Of a stretch of 44,758 nucleotides of DNA, positions 5,559-12,924 are shown piece after piece. Position numbers and translations under genes: made by a program. A model generated the notes under the pieces. The model searched no databases and was not told the DNA's origin. It saw only the letters and a list, made by a program, of their open reading frames with translations. This DNA comes from a virus. Positions within the stretch are counted from its first letter, which is position 1. Every line of letters starts with the position of its first letter. The stretch is from positions 1 through 44,758 of the IMG/VR virus record IMGVR_UViG_3300044998_000411, one strand, 5' to 3'.

Positions 5559-5737
5559 TGAAATACTCCATTCGCATCTTGCAACTCCGCGACGGCTCAA
5601 TCGATCTCACAGTCTATCGAGGTCGAATGCGCTACACCGAAAATCTGACGCCGGAACAAGCGCAAGAGCTTGCCTATAAGCTGCAAAGTTTTGCCGCTGG
5701 GCAACAGATCGAACCCTATTATATCCTCAAGAAATAA
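5558..5737 (+). CDS. Hypothetical protein (59 aa), possible paralogue of 5033-5245
   Basis: ATG at 5558 overlaps the upstream stop. The product reads MKYSIRILQLRDGSIDLTVY, then NLTPEQAQELAYKLQSFA, sharing order and key positions with the protein at 5033-5245. It ends at TAA 5735-5737, 11 bases before the methyltransferase-like gene. No family was recognised. Confidence 0.65.
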   Translation: MKYSIRILQLRDGSIDLTVYRGRMRYTENLTPEQAQELAYKLQSFAAGQQIEPYYILKK

Positions 5738-5748
5738 TGGAGTTAATT

Positions 5749-6414
5749 ATGAATGTAATCAGTCTTTTTGACGAAAGCGGAAATATGCTTCAACCTTGGG
5801 CTAAAGCTGGTCATTCTTGCATAGCTATTGATATTCTAAACAAAGACGGAGTAATAGATGAAGATGGTATTTTATACCTGAACCGAGATTTATCTGTCCC
5901 TAACATTTTAAAAGACCTTAAACCAGATATTGTATTTGGATTTCCTCCGTGCACCGACTTAGCTGTAAGTGGAGCTGCGCATTTTGCTTCTAAGCGAAGA
6001 AAAAATCCTCACTTTCAAGCTGAAGCTGTAAAATTGGCGCGAGTTGTAGAAAGTTTCGGAAATGAACACGGAGTTCCTTGGTTTATCGAAAACCCTGTTA
6101 GTGTTATGTCTTCTCTATGGAGAAAACCTGATTATATTTTTCACCCATTTGAGTTTGGAGGTTACCTTCCCGAAGATGATATTCATCCTCGATGGCCGCA
6201 ATACATAAAACCAAGAGATGCTTACCCAAAGAAAACTTGTCTTTGAGTCGGCGGAAATTTCACTCTTCCTCCCAAAAAACCAGCGCCAGTTCAAAAAGTT
6301 TATTCTCTTCAACACAGAAAACTTGGCGGTAAATCACTTAAAACAAAACGAATAAGATCTGAAACTCCTCGAGGTTTTGCAGAAGCTGTTTATCAAAAAT
6401 ATGGAGTCAATTAA
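5749..6414 (+). pseudogene. C5-cytosine methyltransferase-like gene interrupted by in-frame TGA
   Basis: From ATG 5749 (TGGAG 6 bases upstream) the frame encodes MNVISLFDESGNMLQPWAKA (AdoMet-binding motif I region), FGFPPCTDLAVSGA (motif IV with the Pro-Cys nucleophile) and WFIENPVS, as in phage C5-methyltransferase-like proteins. At 6244-6246 it meets TGA, directly after KKTCL. In relatives that I recall, a Trp stands here (KKTCLW-GG). The same frame stays open for 55 more codons to TAA 6412-6414 and encodes the expected family C-terminus (ETPRGFAEAVYQ). So one TGG-to-TGA change, a sequencing error, or UGA read-through explains the layout. The four other Trp codons in the gene are TGG. The gene is visibly more AT-rich than its neighbours. 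Without read-through the product is 165 residues long. Confidence 0.8.
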
Positions 6415-8723
6415 TGCACAGCCTTACCCCTGAGCAAGCCGCAATCATTGAAGCAACCATACAAACCACAGATAATCTCATTGTGAGCGCATTAGCCGGC
6501 GCAGCTAAAACTTCAACTCTCGTCATGCTTGCAAATGAACTGGCTAAAGTTAAGCCTGGTATGGAAATCCTCTGCCTTGCGTTCAACAAAAAAATAGCCA
6601 TTGAAATGCAGAGCCGCCTTCCCTCAACCTGCCGCGCTATGACGCTTAATTCCCTCGGCTACCGAACTTGGGCATCTGCACTTGGTAAATCTCGCCTCAA
6701 AGTCAACTTCAAGAAAAACTACGAGATCATGCAGGCGGTGATCGAAGAGCAAACCAAGAGCGACCAGAGAGAACTTTACCCCCGCATGACAGAACTCATG
6801 CGCATTGTTTCGTTCGGCAAAGCTTGCGGTTATATTCCATCTGGCGAGTGGGAAAATCGCGCTAAACGCCTTATGGACGACTCAGAATTTTTTGCTCACA
6901 TCGACCAAAAGCTTTCTTCTCTAGAGCAATCCATCATTCGGGAATGCAGCATCCGAAGCATCAAACTCGCTTTAAAAGGTGAGTGCGATTTTGACGATCA
7001 AATCCTGATGCCCACCTTGTTCGGCGGCAGCTTTCCTCTTTACAAGCTGACACTTGTAGACGAAGCTCAAGATCTGTCCGCACTAAACCACGAAATGCTC
7101 CGAAAAATCTGCGGCAGTCGTAGACTAATTGCTGTAGGCGATCAATGCCAACCAGCCGGGACAAAAGTTACTGTTGTGGACAGGCCTGGTGATCGTTGGA
7201 ACGCGCCTAAGCTGCGTCAAGTTAATATCGAAGACCTTCAGGTAGGAGATAAACTGCTTGGCTATACCGGCGAAGGCTCCTTCACGTTCAACAGAACTGT
7301 CGAAGGCATTAGCCAGAATTACTACGAAGGCGAGCTTACGATAGTTGAAGTAGCTGGTAACACTTCCATCTATACAGAAAACCATCACTGCTATGCATCC
7401 TTTGAGCCTTTTCGAGAACACTTCGCACTCTACCTCATGCGTAAAGGAAAATACTTTCGCCTCGGGCGCTGTAAGATGAATTACGAATGTGGCGCCGGGC
7501 CAACGCGAAGAGCAATTGCAGAAGGCGCAGACGCTTACTGGCTTCTCGGCGTTTATCCAACAGAGCGCGAGTGTGCGATCGAAGAAGCGGTAGCGCAGGT
7601 GCAGTTCGGTTTGCCTGACATTACTTTCGTATGCCCCAACACCAACAGTGGCTTTGCGACCCAAAAGTTTCTCGATGAGGCGTGGGCATATATTTCTGCG
7701 TCAGTGGATCTCGAAGAGCGAGCGCATCAATGCCTTTCCTACTATAAGCGAATACCTGACTATCCCATCTGGAAGAAAGGCGCAGCGGCCAAGTTCAGTC
7801 TGCTTCGTCCGTCAATTGTTCATGCTTGCAATTTGATTACAGGTTGCCTCATGCTTCCTTACCGTGGACGGAGTAAAATCTTTGCCGAGCAATGGACGCC
7901 AGCAAACATAACGCGACAATGGGTCAAAGATCTCCCAGTCTATTCACTTACTGTAAGCCACAACAACCTTTACGTGGCTGACAACATCGTTACGCACAAC
8001 TGCCAGGCTATCTACGGTTTTCGAGGTGCGCATGAAAATGGCATGGAAGAACTGAAGCATAAGTTTTCCATGCGAGAACTTCATTTAACTACCAGTTTTC
8101 GATGTGCCAAAGAAGTTGTGAAAGCAGCTCAATGGCGAGCTCCCCTTATGCGCGCTCCAGAGTGGGCGGATGAAGGAAGTGTCACCACTCTTAATGCATG
8201 GCGGGCATCTGACTTGGCTGAAGACGCAGCAATTATTTGCCGCAATAACGCTCCGCTTTTTAGTCTCGCAATAAAGCTGTTAAAAGTCGGTCGCCCAGCA
8301 GAACTCGGCGGTAAAGATGTAATTCAACTGATCACTAAAATCATGGCAAAGTTTGGCGATCACAAAATGAAGCGGCAAGAGGTGCTCGACAACATTAACG
8401 CTTGGCTTGCGAAAGAAAAGTCTAAGACAAAAGAGCGCGCTCATGCAGCCCTGGAGGACCGCGCTAAGTGCATGGAAATCTTTGCGTTGCAAGGAGAAAC
8501 TTTGGGCGATGCTTTGCACTACGCAAATCACAGTGCTGAGTTACATAGCCCCCTGAAACTTCTTACTGGCCACAAGTCTAAAGGTTTGGAGTTTGAAAAC
8601 GTCTACTTTCTCGACGAACACCTAATCGGTCAAGAGGAGCAAGAGCCGAATATTCGCTATGTCATTATCACTCGTGCCAGGCGCAATCTTACCTACATCC
8701 AATCCGAAGGATATCGGGTTTGA
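6414..8723 (+). CDS. UvrD/Rep-like superfamily 1 helicase with intein (769 aa precursor)
   Basis: The gene starts at ATG 6414, overlapping the methyltransferase frame's TAA. Extein motifs follow SF1 order: Walker A-like SALAGAAKT (25-33), motif II LVDEAQD (214-220), motif III split as AVGDQ / CQAIYGFRGA, motif IV TSFRCAKEVV, motif V TGHKSKGLEFE and motif VI YVIITRARR. Walker A has AGAAKT in place of AGxGKT, as in several phage homologues. A 285-residue intein (245-529) interrupts motif III, so the helicase can work only after splicing, which would leave about 484 residues. It likely unwinds DNA in phage replication or recombination. It lies directly upstream of a hairpin and promoter. Confidence 0.88.
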   Translation: MHSLTPEQAAIIEATIQTTDNLIVSALAGAAKTSTLVMLANELAKVKPGMEILCLAFNKKIAIEMQSRLPSTCRAMTLNSLGYRTWASALGKSRLKVNFKKNYEIMQAVIEEQTKSDQRELYPRMTELMRIVSFGKACGYIPSGEWENRAKRLMDDSEFFAHIDQKLSSLEQSIIRECSIRSIKLALKGECDFDDQILMPTLFGGSFPLYKLTLVDEAQDLSALNHEMLRKICGSRRLIAVGDQCQPAGTKVTVVDRPGDRWNAPKLRQVNIEDLQVGDKLLGYTGEGSFTFNRTVEGISQNYYEGELTIVEVAGNTSIYTENHHCYASFEPFREHFALYLMRKGKYFRLGRCKMNYECGAGPTRRAIAEGADAYWLLGVYPTERECAIEEAVAQVQFGLPDITFVCPNTNSGFATQKFLDEAWAYISASVDLEERAHQCLSYYKRIPDYPIWKKGAAAKFSLLRPSIVHACNLITGCLMLPYRGRSKIFAEQWTPANITRQWVKDLPVYSLTVSHNNLYVADNIVTHNCQAIYGFRGAHENGMEELKHKFSMRELHLTTSFRCAKEVVKAAQWRAPLMRAPEWADEGSVTTLNAWRASDLAEDAAIICRNNAPLFSLAIKLLKVGRPAELGGKDVIQLITKIMAKFGDHKMKRQEVLDNINAWLAKEKSKTKERAHAALEDRAKCMEIFALQGETLGDALHYANHSAELHSPLKLLTGHKSKGLEFENVYFLDEHLIGQEEQEPNIRYVIITRARRNLTYIQSEGYRV
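7146..8000 (+). other. In-frame intein in helicase motif III (285 aa)
   Basis: The insert starts with Cys (CQPAGTKV) and ends with VADNIVTHN followed by Cys+1 of the extein, the layout of a standard Cys1/Asn/Cys+1 intein. Block B is present as TENH at intein residues 77-80, and the last block includes PVYSLTVSHNNLYVADN. Length is between mini-inteins (about 140) and endonuclease-bearing inteins (over 330). The middle has no LAGLIDADG or HNH motif. A conserved-looking block YWLLGVYPTERECAIEE (131-147) sits there; its activity is not known. The intein joins a Gln to a Cys inside GDQ-CQAIYGFRG, a highly conserved site favoured by inteins. Confidence 0.9.
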
Positions 8724-8731
8724 GTTATGAG

Positions 8732-8760
8732 CCATATCCGGCATATCGTGCCCGATATGG
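8732..8760. repeat. Hairpin copy of a three-locus repeated element
   Basis: An 11-bp inverted repeat with one mismatch (8732-8742 with 8750-8760) encloses a 7-base loop. No T run follows on either strand, so it is not a standard terminator. Read on the minus strand, the hairpin continues as GATATGGCTCATAACTC, which resembles the tails at 25593-25641 and in the terminal repeat. It lies between the helicase gene and a candidate promoter. Confidence 0.65.
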
Positions 8761-8780
8761 ATCAAATCTCACAAAACAAT

Positions 8781-8809
8781 TTGACAATTTGGCTATTTTG
8801 TGCAAATAT
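8781..8809 (+). promoter_or_regulatory. Candidate promoter for the replication block
   Basis: A perfect TTGACA (8781-8786) is followed after 17 bases by AAATAT (8804-8809), which carries an upstream TGC like an extended -10. It lies 42 bases before ATG 8852 and just after a hairpin. The -35 match is strong and the -10 match weak. Confidence 0.5.
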
Positions 8810-8851
8810 GACCCCGGCAAAATCGCCGTTATCCCATAAGGAGAATATCAA

Positions 8852-9385
8852 ATGCCCGAAGCAAAGTCCAAAGTCATTGATGGTGACAGCTACATGATCT
8901 CTCAGCCGTATGAAGCTGGTCACGTCATCAATGAAATTGAAGCTCGTGTCCTGAACCAGACTCGCGCCGAGAATATTGGCAACAATGTTCGCTCTACGCT
9001 GAAAGAACTTAAAGCGCAAGCCGAAGCGGAAGGCTGGACCGAGAAGAAGTTGACCAACGCCCTGGTCAAGGTCGTCGAAGAATTGGACGCATCGTACGTG
9101 TTTACTGCAGCTGCTACTCGCAGCTCGGCTAAGCTTGATCCTGTGGAGAAGGAAGCGCGCAAGCAAGCTCGTGAACTGCTCAAGGAATATCTTGCTCAAA
9201 CTGGACGCAAGCTTACTGTGCCGCCGGAAGGTATCACCGAGGAAGAATGGGCAGAGACTATTGAGAGTGAAGTGGATCGTATTGCGGCTATCCCCGAAGT
9301 CATGGAAGCTGCACGTGAAACTGTCATGGCTCGTCAGTCGCGGACCGAAAAGATGCAGGCTGTGATCGGCAAAATATCCGCTTAA
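8852..9385 (+). CDS. Conserved phage hypothetical protein (177 aa)
   Basis: ATG at 8852 has AAGGAG 10 bases upstream. The first 45 residues (SYMISQPYEAGHVINEIEA, then NQTRAENIGNN) match a conserved phage family that I recall, with no assigned function. The rest is a mostly helical, highly charged protein. It has its own promoter candidate and a strong terminator after it, so it is probably a separately transcribed and abundant product. Confidence 0.75.
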   Translation: MPEAKSKVIDGDSYMISQPYEAGHVINEIEARVLNQTRAENIGNNVRSTLKELKAQAEAEGWTEKKLTNALVKVVEELDASYVFTAAATRSSAKLDPVEKEARKQARELLKEYLAQTGRKLTVPPEGITEEEWAETIESEVDRIAAIPEVMEAARETVMARQSRTEKMQAVIGKISA

Positions 9386-9409
9386 GAGCGCACAGAAGGT
9401 CGCGCTCGG

Positions 9410-9453
9410 CTCCCCGACATTGCCTGACTCCCAATGTCGGGGAGTTTCTTCCT
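9410..9453 (+). terminator. Rho-independent terminator after the 8852 gene
   Basis: A perfect 12-bp stem (9410-9421 with 9433-9444) with an 11-base loop is followed by TTTCTTCCTT. A smaller 6-bp hairpin (9386-9391 with 9403-9408) precedes it. This ends the 8852-9385 transcript, at least in part. Confidence 0.85.
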
Positions 9454-9508
9454 TCTACCATGCGGATATTTGGTCTCGAACCTGATCTTACGCACCGGAA
9501 ATTATTCT

Positions 9509-9724
9509 ATGAAATCTGAGTTGCTCGCGCTTCTTTACAGCGCAATCAACAGTCCGTTTGGCATTGTTGTAGAGACAGATGCGACTGAGCTGCTTCGTCA
9601 AAAACTTTATGCTCTTCGCAAAGAATATGCGCCAGAGTTTGAGCACCTTTCTTTCGTTGTAAGTCCTATCAATGGTGCTGATCTATGGATACTGAACAAG
9701 GAACAAACCAGTGCCGAAGAATGA
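9509..9724 (+). CDS. Hypothetical protein (71 aa)
   Basis: ATG at 9509 (MKSELLALLYSAINSPFGI) is preferred over frames running back through the terminator; CCGGAA lies about 9 bases upstream. The sequence AINSPFGIVVETDATELLRQ and LRKEYAPEFEHLSFVVSP is typical of a small phage alpha/beta family that I recall without a function. It overlaps the next gene by 14 bases. Confidence 0.65.
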   Translation: MKSELLALLYSAINSPFGIVVETDATELLRQKLYALRKEYAPEFEHLSFVVSPINGADLWILNKEQTSAEE

Positions 9725-9890
9725 AGAGTTGCAAAAGCATACGCTAAACCTGCGGGCCGGTGATGTTGAAAAGCTACGGGATTTTTTCCCGGACATTCCT
9801 GCATCTAACCTAATCCGCACCATTATTAGCCGCTATGTCGATGACCTCGAGGGCGAGCGGAAACAACTCAACGTAAAGGTTTCCATATGA
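9711..9890 (+). CDS. Ribbon-helix-helix-like small protein (59 aa), GTG start
   Basis: GTG at 9711 follows AAGGA by 8 bases. The product HTLNLRAGDVEKLRDFFPD, then SNLIRTIISRYVDDLE, has the strand-helix-helix order of Arc/MetJ-like proteins that bind DNA as dimers. It could be a regulator of the surrounding genes. The TGA overlaps the ATG at 9887. The fold is judged by eye. Confidence 0.6.
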   Translation: MPKNEELQKHTLNLRAGDVEKLRDFFPDIPASNLIRTIISRYVDDLEGERKQLNVKVSI

Positions 9891-10099
9891 CAGACATTAC
9901 TGAACTTTTCAGCCGCGATCCACTTGATCTGTCTCGTCAAGACATTGAGACAATCATAGCTAAGTTTCGGGAAAGTCGTAAGGCTTTCAACCTGGGCAAC
10001 AAGCGCGCTGGTTCAACGAAGCCGCCGACAGCCAAGCAAAAGAAAACGTCGGCTTTGTTGGACAGGCTAAAACAGGCTGACGTTAAAATCAGCATCTAA
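9887..10099 (+). CDS. Small phage protein with basic linker (70 aa)
   Basis: ATG at 9887 overlaps the upstream TGA. The N-terminal helix (RDPLDLSRQDIETIIAKFRE) and the Lys-rich tail (KPPTAKQKKTSALLDRLK) match a short protein family found next to RHH genes in related phages, from recall. Function unknown; the tail suggests contact with DNA or RNA. Confidence 0.6.
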   Translation: MTDITELFSRDPLDLSRQDIETIIAKFRESRKAFNLGNKRAGSTKPPTAKQKKTSALLDRLKQADVKISI

Positions 10100-10123
10100 G
10101 CAACAGCTACAAAGGAGTCATCT

Positions 10124-11065
10124 ATGCTTAATCTTAAATCTTTCGATGCTGACGGCATTCAATATGGATGGGACAGCACAAGTATAAAAGCGGTAGAGAA
10201 ATGTCTCCGCTACTATTTCTACAAGCACATTGAAGGTTGGCAGCCTCGTCGCAAATCTGTTCACCTTCTCTTTGGCGGCTGGTATGCCAGTGCTCTTGAG
10301 TCCTATCACAGCTATGTTGCCGCGGGCATGGATAGTGAAGATGCGCTGATTGAAGTAGTAGCCGAAGCCCTTCAAGAGACTTGGGAATACGAAGAAGATG
10401 AGTCTGGTGAACCTATTCCGGGCACAGGTCATCCTTGGCAAAGCGATCACAACACCAAGACACGAGAGAACCTTATCCGCACAATTGTCTGGTATATAGA
10501 TCAGTTTGGTGATGATGACAATTGCAAGACTGTCATTTTGTCGAACGGCAAAGCTGCTGTTGAGCATAGCTTTCAACTTGATGCAGATAATGGCATCATC
10601 CTTTCTGGTCACATAGATCGGCTTGTGGAGTTCTCCGGCAAAGTCTATGTCCAAGATCAGAAAACTACAGGTAACACAATCACAGCCAAGTTTTTTGACA
10701 GCTTTAACCCCGACACACAAATGTCGCTTTACAGTTTTGCTGGTCGAGCGCTATTCGGCAATCCGGTTTCTGGCGTGATGATTGATGCAGCGCAAATCGC
10801 TGTAGGTTTCACTCGATTTGAGCGCGGTTTCAGTTTTCGTGATGAAGCATCACTTAACGAGTGGTATGATGATGCTATGTATCACATCTCTAACGCGCAA
10901 CAAGCTACACGTGAGCGTTTTTTCCCCAAAAACACTACAAGTTGCGGCAACTATGGCGGCTGCGAATTTCGCAATGTATGCAGTCGTAGCCCATCTGTGC
11001 GTGAACAGTTTCTCAAGGCAGATTTTGAACGTCAACCTCAATGGGACCCGTTGGAGAGCCGGTGA
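10124..11065 (+). CDS. PD-(D/E)XK exonuclease, Cas4/RecB-like (313 aa)
   Basis: AAAGGAG lies about 9 bases before ATG 10124. The nuclease core is LSGHIDRLVEF followed by VYVQDQKTTGN (about residues 163-187), giving the D...(D/Q)xK pattern of the PD-(D/E)XK superfamily. The C-terminus has four Cys (CGNYGGCEFRNVC plus CLRYY near residue 26), suggesting an Fe-S cluster as in AddB/Cas4 nucleases. It probably digests DNA ends during recombination or host DNA breakdown, working with the Sak4-like ATPase and ssDNA-binding protein downstream. Confidence 0.8.
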   Translation: MLNLKSFDADGIQYGWDSTSIKAVEKCLRYYFYKHIEGWQPRRKSVHLLFGGWYASALESYHSYVAAGMDSEDALIEVVAEALQETWEYEEDESGEPIPGTGHPWQSDHNTKTRENLIRTIVWYIDQFGDDDNCKTVILSNGKAAVEHSFQLDADNGIILSGHIDRLVEFSGKVYVQDQKTTGNTITAKFFDSFNPDTQMSLYSFAGRALFGNPVSGVMIDAAQIAVGFTRFERGFSFRDEASLNEWYDDAMYHISNAQQATRERFFPKNTTSCGNYGGCEFRNVCSRSPSVREQFLKADFERQPQWDPLESR

Positions 11066-11238
11066 TGACCGAAGTATTTATTCACGTAAACTGGCCCGAA
11101 TATAACATTTGCATAAACATTCGATGCCAGCGGGACAAAAACGTTTCGCCCCTTACTCCCGACGATATTGGGGACGCCGTTTGCGAAACGCTTTACACAA
11201 TAATTTCAGCTGGAGGTGACCGATGCAGCGTGAATTGA
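11065..11238 (+). CDS. Hypothetical protein (57 aa)
   Basis: ATG at 11065 overlaps the nuclease stop (11063-11065), with GGAGAG just upstream. The product has beta-like sequence with two Ile/Cys-rich strands (YNICINIRCQRD) and a helical end. It overlaps the next gene by 16 bases. No family was recognised. Confidence 0.55.
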   Translation: MTEVFIHVNWPEYNICINIRCQRDKNVSPLTPDDIGDAVCETLYTIISAGGDRCSVN

Positions 11239-11390
11239 CTATCCGCCTCTCACCTTTATCTCCAGCCCTTGAAGGTAAAATTGTGCAGCTCGTCAAGCAA
11301 GAGTATAAAATCTTAGACGTAATTAAACAGCGTTTTGGGCAAGAGTCTTATATCTACCTTAAATTGGAGTCCAAAAATGCCAACTCTTGA
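11223..11390 (+). CDS. Hypothetical protein (55 aa)
   Basis: ATG at 11223 has TGGAGG 8 bases upstream. The product MQRELTIRLSPLSPALEGKI, then KQEYKILDVIKQRFGQ, is a small alpha/beta protein. Its stop falls inside the start region of the Sak4-like gene (overlap 14 bases), so coupling is likely. No family was recognised. Confidence 0.55.
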   Translation: MQRELTIRLSPLSPALEGKIVQLVKQEYKILDVIKQRFGQESYIYLKLESKNANS

Positions 11391-12141
11391 CCAGCATCAA
11401 TCCGCAAATTATACTAAAATTCTCTACATGGGAGATAGCGGTAGTGGCAAAACCGGGAGCCTTACATCTTTGCTTGATGCTGGTTACAGTTTCCGTATTC
11501 TTGATATGGACAACGGCCTCGACTCCCTTAAGGCTTTCACCAAGAAAGAGAATTTAAAGCGCGTCATATTTGAAACTGTGCGTGACAAATATAAGTCTTC
11601 AAAAACTGGCCCTAAAGTTGATGGGACACCTAAAGCTTTTGTCAACGCAATGGACATTATGACAGAATGGTCAGAGATTGAAGACCCCAAGTGTATCTTT
11701 GTCCTCGACAGTCTTTCCGCGCTAGGTCGAGCAGCTTTTGCTTGGGCCAGTCACCTTAACCCAACTGCTAGAGACAAGCGGCAGGTTTATGGTGTCGGCA
11801 TGAGTGCCGTTGAAGATGTAATCGCTATGCTTACTGGCGATAGCTTTAAAATGAACGTCATCGTTATTACTCACATTAAGTATGACGAGGGCGAGGAAGG
11901 CACCGGCAAAGGTTTCGCTAATGCTCTCGGCAAGGCACTCGGTCCTATTATCCCGCGCTACTTCAATACCGCTATAATGGCAGAAAAATCTGGCAGCGGC
12001 GATAACATTAAGCGCAAGATTAAAACGATGCCAACTAATCTCGTGGATTTAAAAATCCCTGTTCCCGGCATTCAGAAAGAGTTTCCTCTCGAGTCAGGCC
12101 TGGCACAAATTTTTGCCGCGCTTCGAGGAGAAAAGGGTTAA
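11377..12141 (+). CDS. Sak4-like RecA-fold ATPase, AAA_24 type (254 aa)
   Basis: ATG at 11377 has TTGGAG 8 bases upstream. Walker A is GDSGSGKT (19-26) and Walker B is IFVLDSLSAL (about 107-116); HIKYDE lies where the sensor strand is expected. This matches the AAA_24/Sak4 single-strand annealing protein family of phages. Such proteins pair DNA strands in recombination and act with a cognate ssDNA-binding protein; the next gene is a good candidate for that partner. The assignment rests on motifs and context. Confidence 0.75.
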   Translation: MPTLDQHQSANYTKILYMGDSGSGKTGSLTSLLDAGYSFRILDMDNGLDSLKAFTKKENLKRVIFETVRDKYKSSKTGPKVDGTPKAFVNAMDIMTEWSEIEDPKCIFVLDSLSALGRAAFAWASHLNPTARDKRQVYGVGMSAVEDVIAMLTGDSFKMNVIVITHIKYDEGEEGTGKGFANALGKALGPIIPRYFNTAIMAEKSGSGDNIKRKIKTMPTNLVDLKIPVPGIQKEFPLESGLAQIFAALRGEKG

Positions 12142-12186
12142 TTGGTTCTACCCTGCAGCCAAACGAACCAACCTAGGAGAATACAT

Positions 12187-12642
12187 ATGGTTGATTTTGC
12201 GAGTATCCTCAACAAGAAGTCGAATGAAATTGAAAAGCCGCCTCTTCCTCCGCAGGGGACTTATCGTTTCAAGATCACCAAAATTCCCGAGTCTAAGGAA
12301 GTTGGTAATGGCGATTGGGATATGCTGAGTATTCCTTGCGTGGCTGTCGAGGCAATGGACAACGTTGATCTCGATGATTACAAAGGCGAAGTTACCAGCA
12401 TTCGTTTGACCAAAACTTTCTTGTTCAACAAGAACGACGAGGTTGAATTTGCTAAGACCGAATACGCCCTCAAGAATTTTCTTGAGCACCATGTCGCCGT
12501 CCTCGAAGAGGGAATGTCTATCGGCGAAGCTATCAATGCTTGCAAGGGCGCTGAATTCTTGGGCGATGTAACCTGGCGCGAGGACACTCGCGAAGAAGGT
12601 GAGTTCCAAGCAAATATCGGACGGACTGCTCCGATCGACTAA
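12187..12642 (+). CDS. Probable ssDNA-binding protein partner of Sak4 (151 aa)
   Basis: ATG at 12187 has TAGGAGA 8 bases upstream. The product has beta-rich sequence with PPQGTYRFKITKIPESKEV and a Thr/Arg strand region (VTSIRLTKTFLFNKNDEVEF), then a helix and a short conserved tail. This resembles phage DUF669-like or other OB-fold ssDNA-binding proteins that follow Sak4 genes. The fold is inferred from layout and position, not from a motif. Two hairpins follow the gene. Confidence 0.55.
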   Translation: MVDFASILNKKSNEIEKPPLPPQGTYRFKITKIPESKEVGNGDWDMLSIPCVAVEAMDNVDLDDYKGEVTSIRLTKTFLFNKNDEVEFAKTEYALKNFLEHHVAVLEEGMSIGEAINACKGAEFLGDVTWREDTREEGEFQANIGRTAPID

Positions 12643-12686
12643 GTTAGTTGAGGAGGTTTTTCGTTCCCTTCCTCCCCAACCACACT

Positions 12687-12735
12687 TGCCGCAGGCATCA
12701 GTTCACAAGACAAGTTGCCTGCGGCATCTTTTTCG
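12687..12735 (+). terminator. Rho-independent terminator after the ssDNA-binding gene
   Basis: A perfect 11-bp stem (12687-12697 with 12716-12726) with an 18-base loop is followed by TCTTTTT. An imperfect 10-bp hairpin (12647-12656 with 12671-12680) precedes it. The next gene's ribosome site (CGGAGA) starts just after the T run, so read-through rather than full stop is likely. Confidence 0.75.
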
Positions 12736-12744
12736 GAGAACTTT

Positions 12745-12924
12745 ATGCCTACACTTGTTTTCACAAAACATGGCTGGCTTACTAGCACTTCTCAATACAG
12801 CACCGACCGTAAACAGGCTCGTGTATTCGAGTTTCCTCAAGCTGTTGAGGCCTGCACTCGTCTCTACTCTAACGGAGTGATTGCAGTTCCTGTTCGTATT
12901 ACTGATTTAGGGTATATGAAATGA
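12745..12924 (+). CDS. Hypothetical protein (59 aa)
   Basis: ATG at 12745 has CGGAGA 6 bases upstream. The product MPTLVFTKHGWLTSTSQYST ends in a beta-like VIAVPVRITDLGYMK. It overlaps the ParB-methyltransferase gene by 4 bases (ATGA). No family was recognised. Confidence 0.6.
   Translation: MPTLVFTKHGWLTSTSQYSTDRKQARVFEFPQAVEACTRLYSNGVIAVPVRITDLGYMK

Noticed and set aside
5749-6414. Recoded genome with TGA as Trp
   Set aside because: TGA is used as an ordinary stop in many coupled genes of this genome, and other Trp codons in this gene are TGG.
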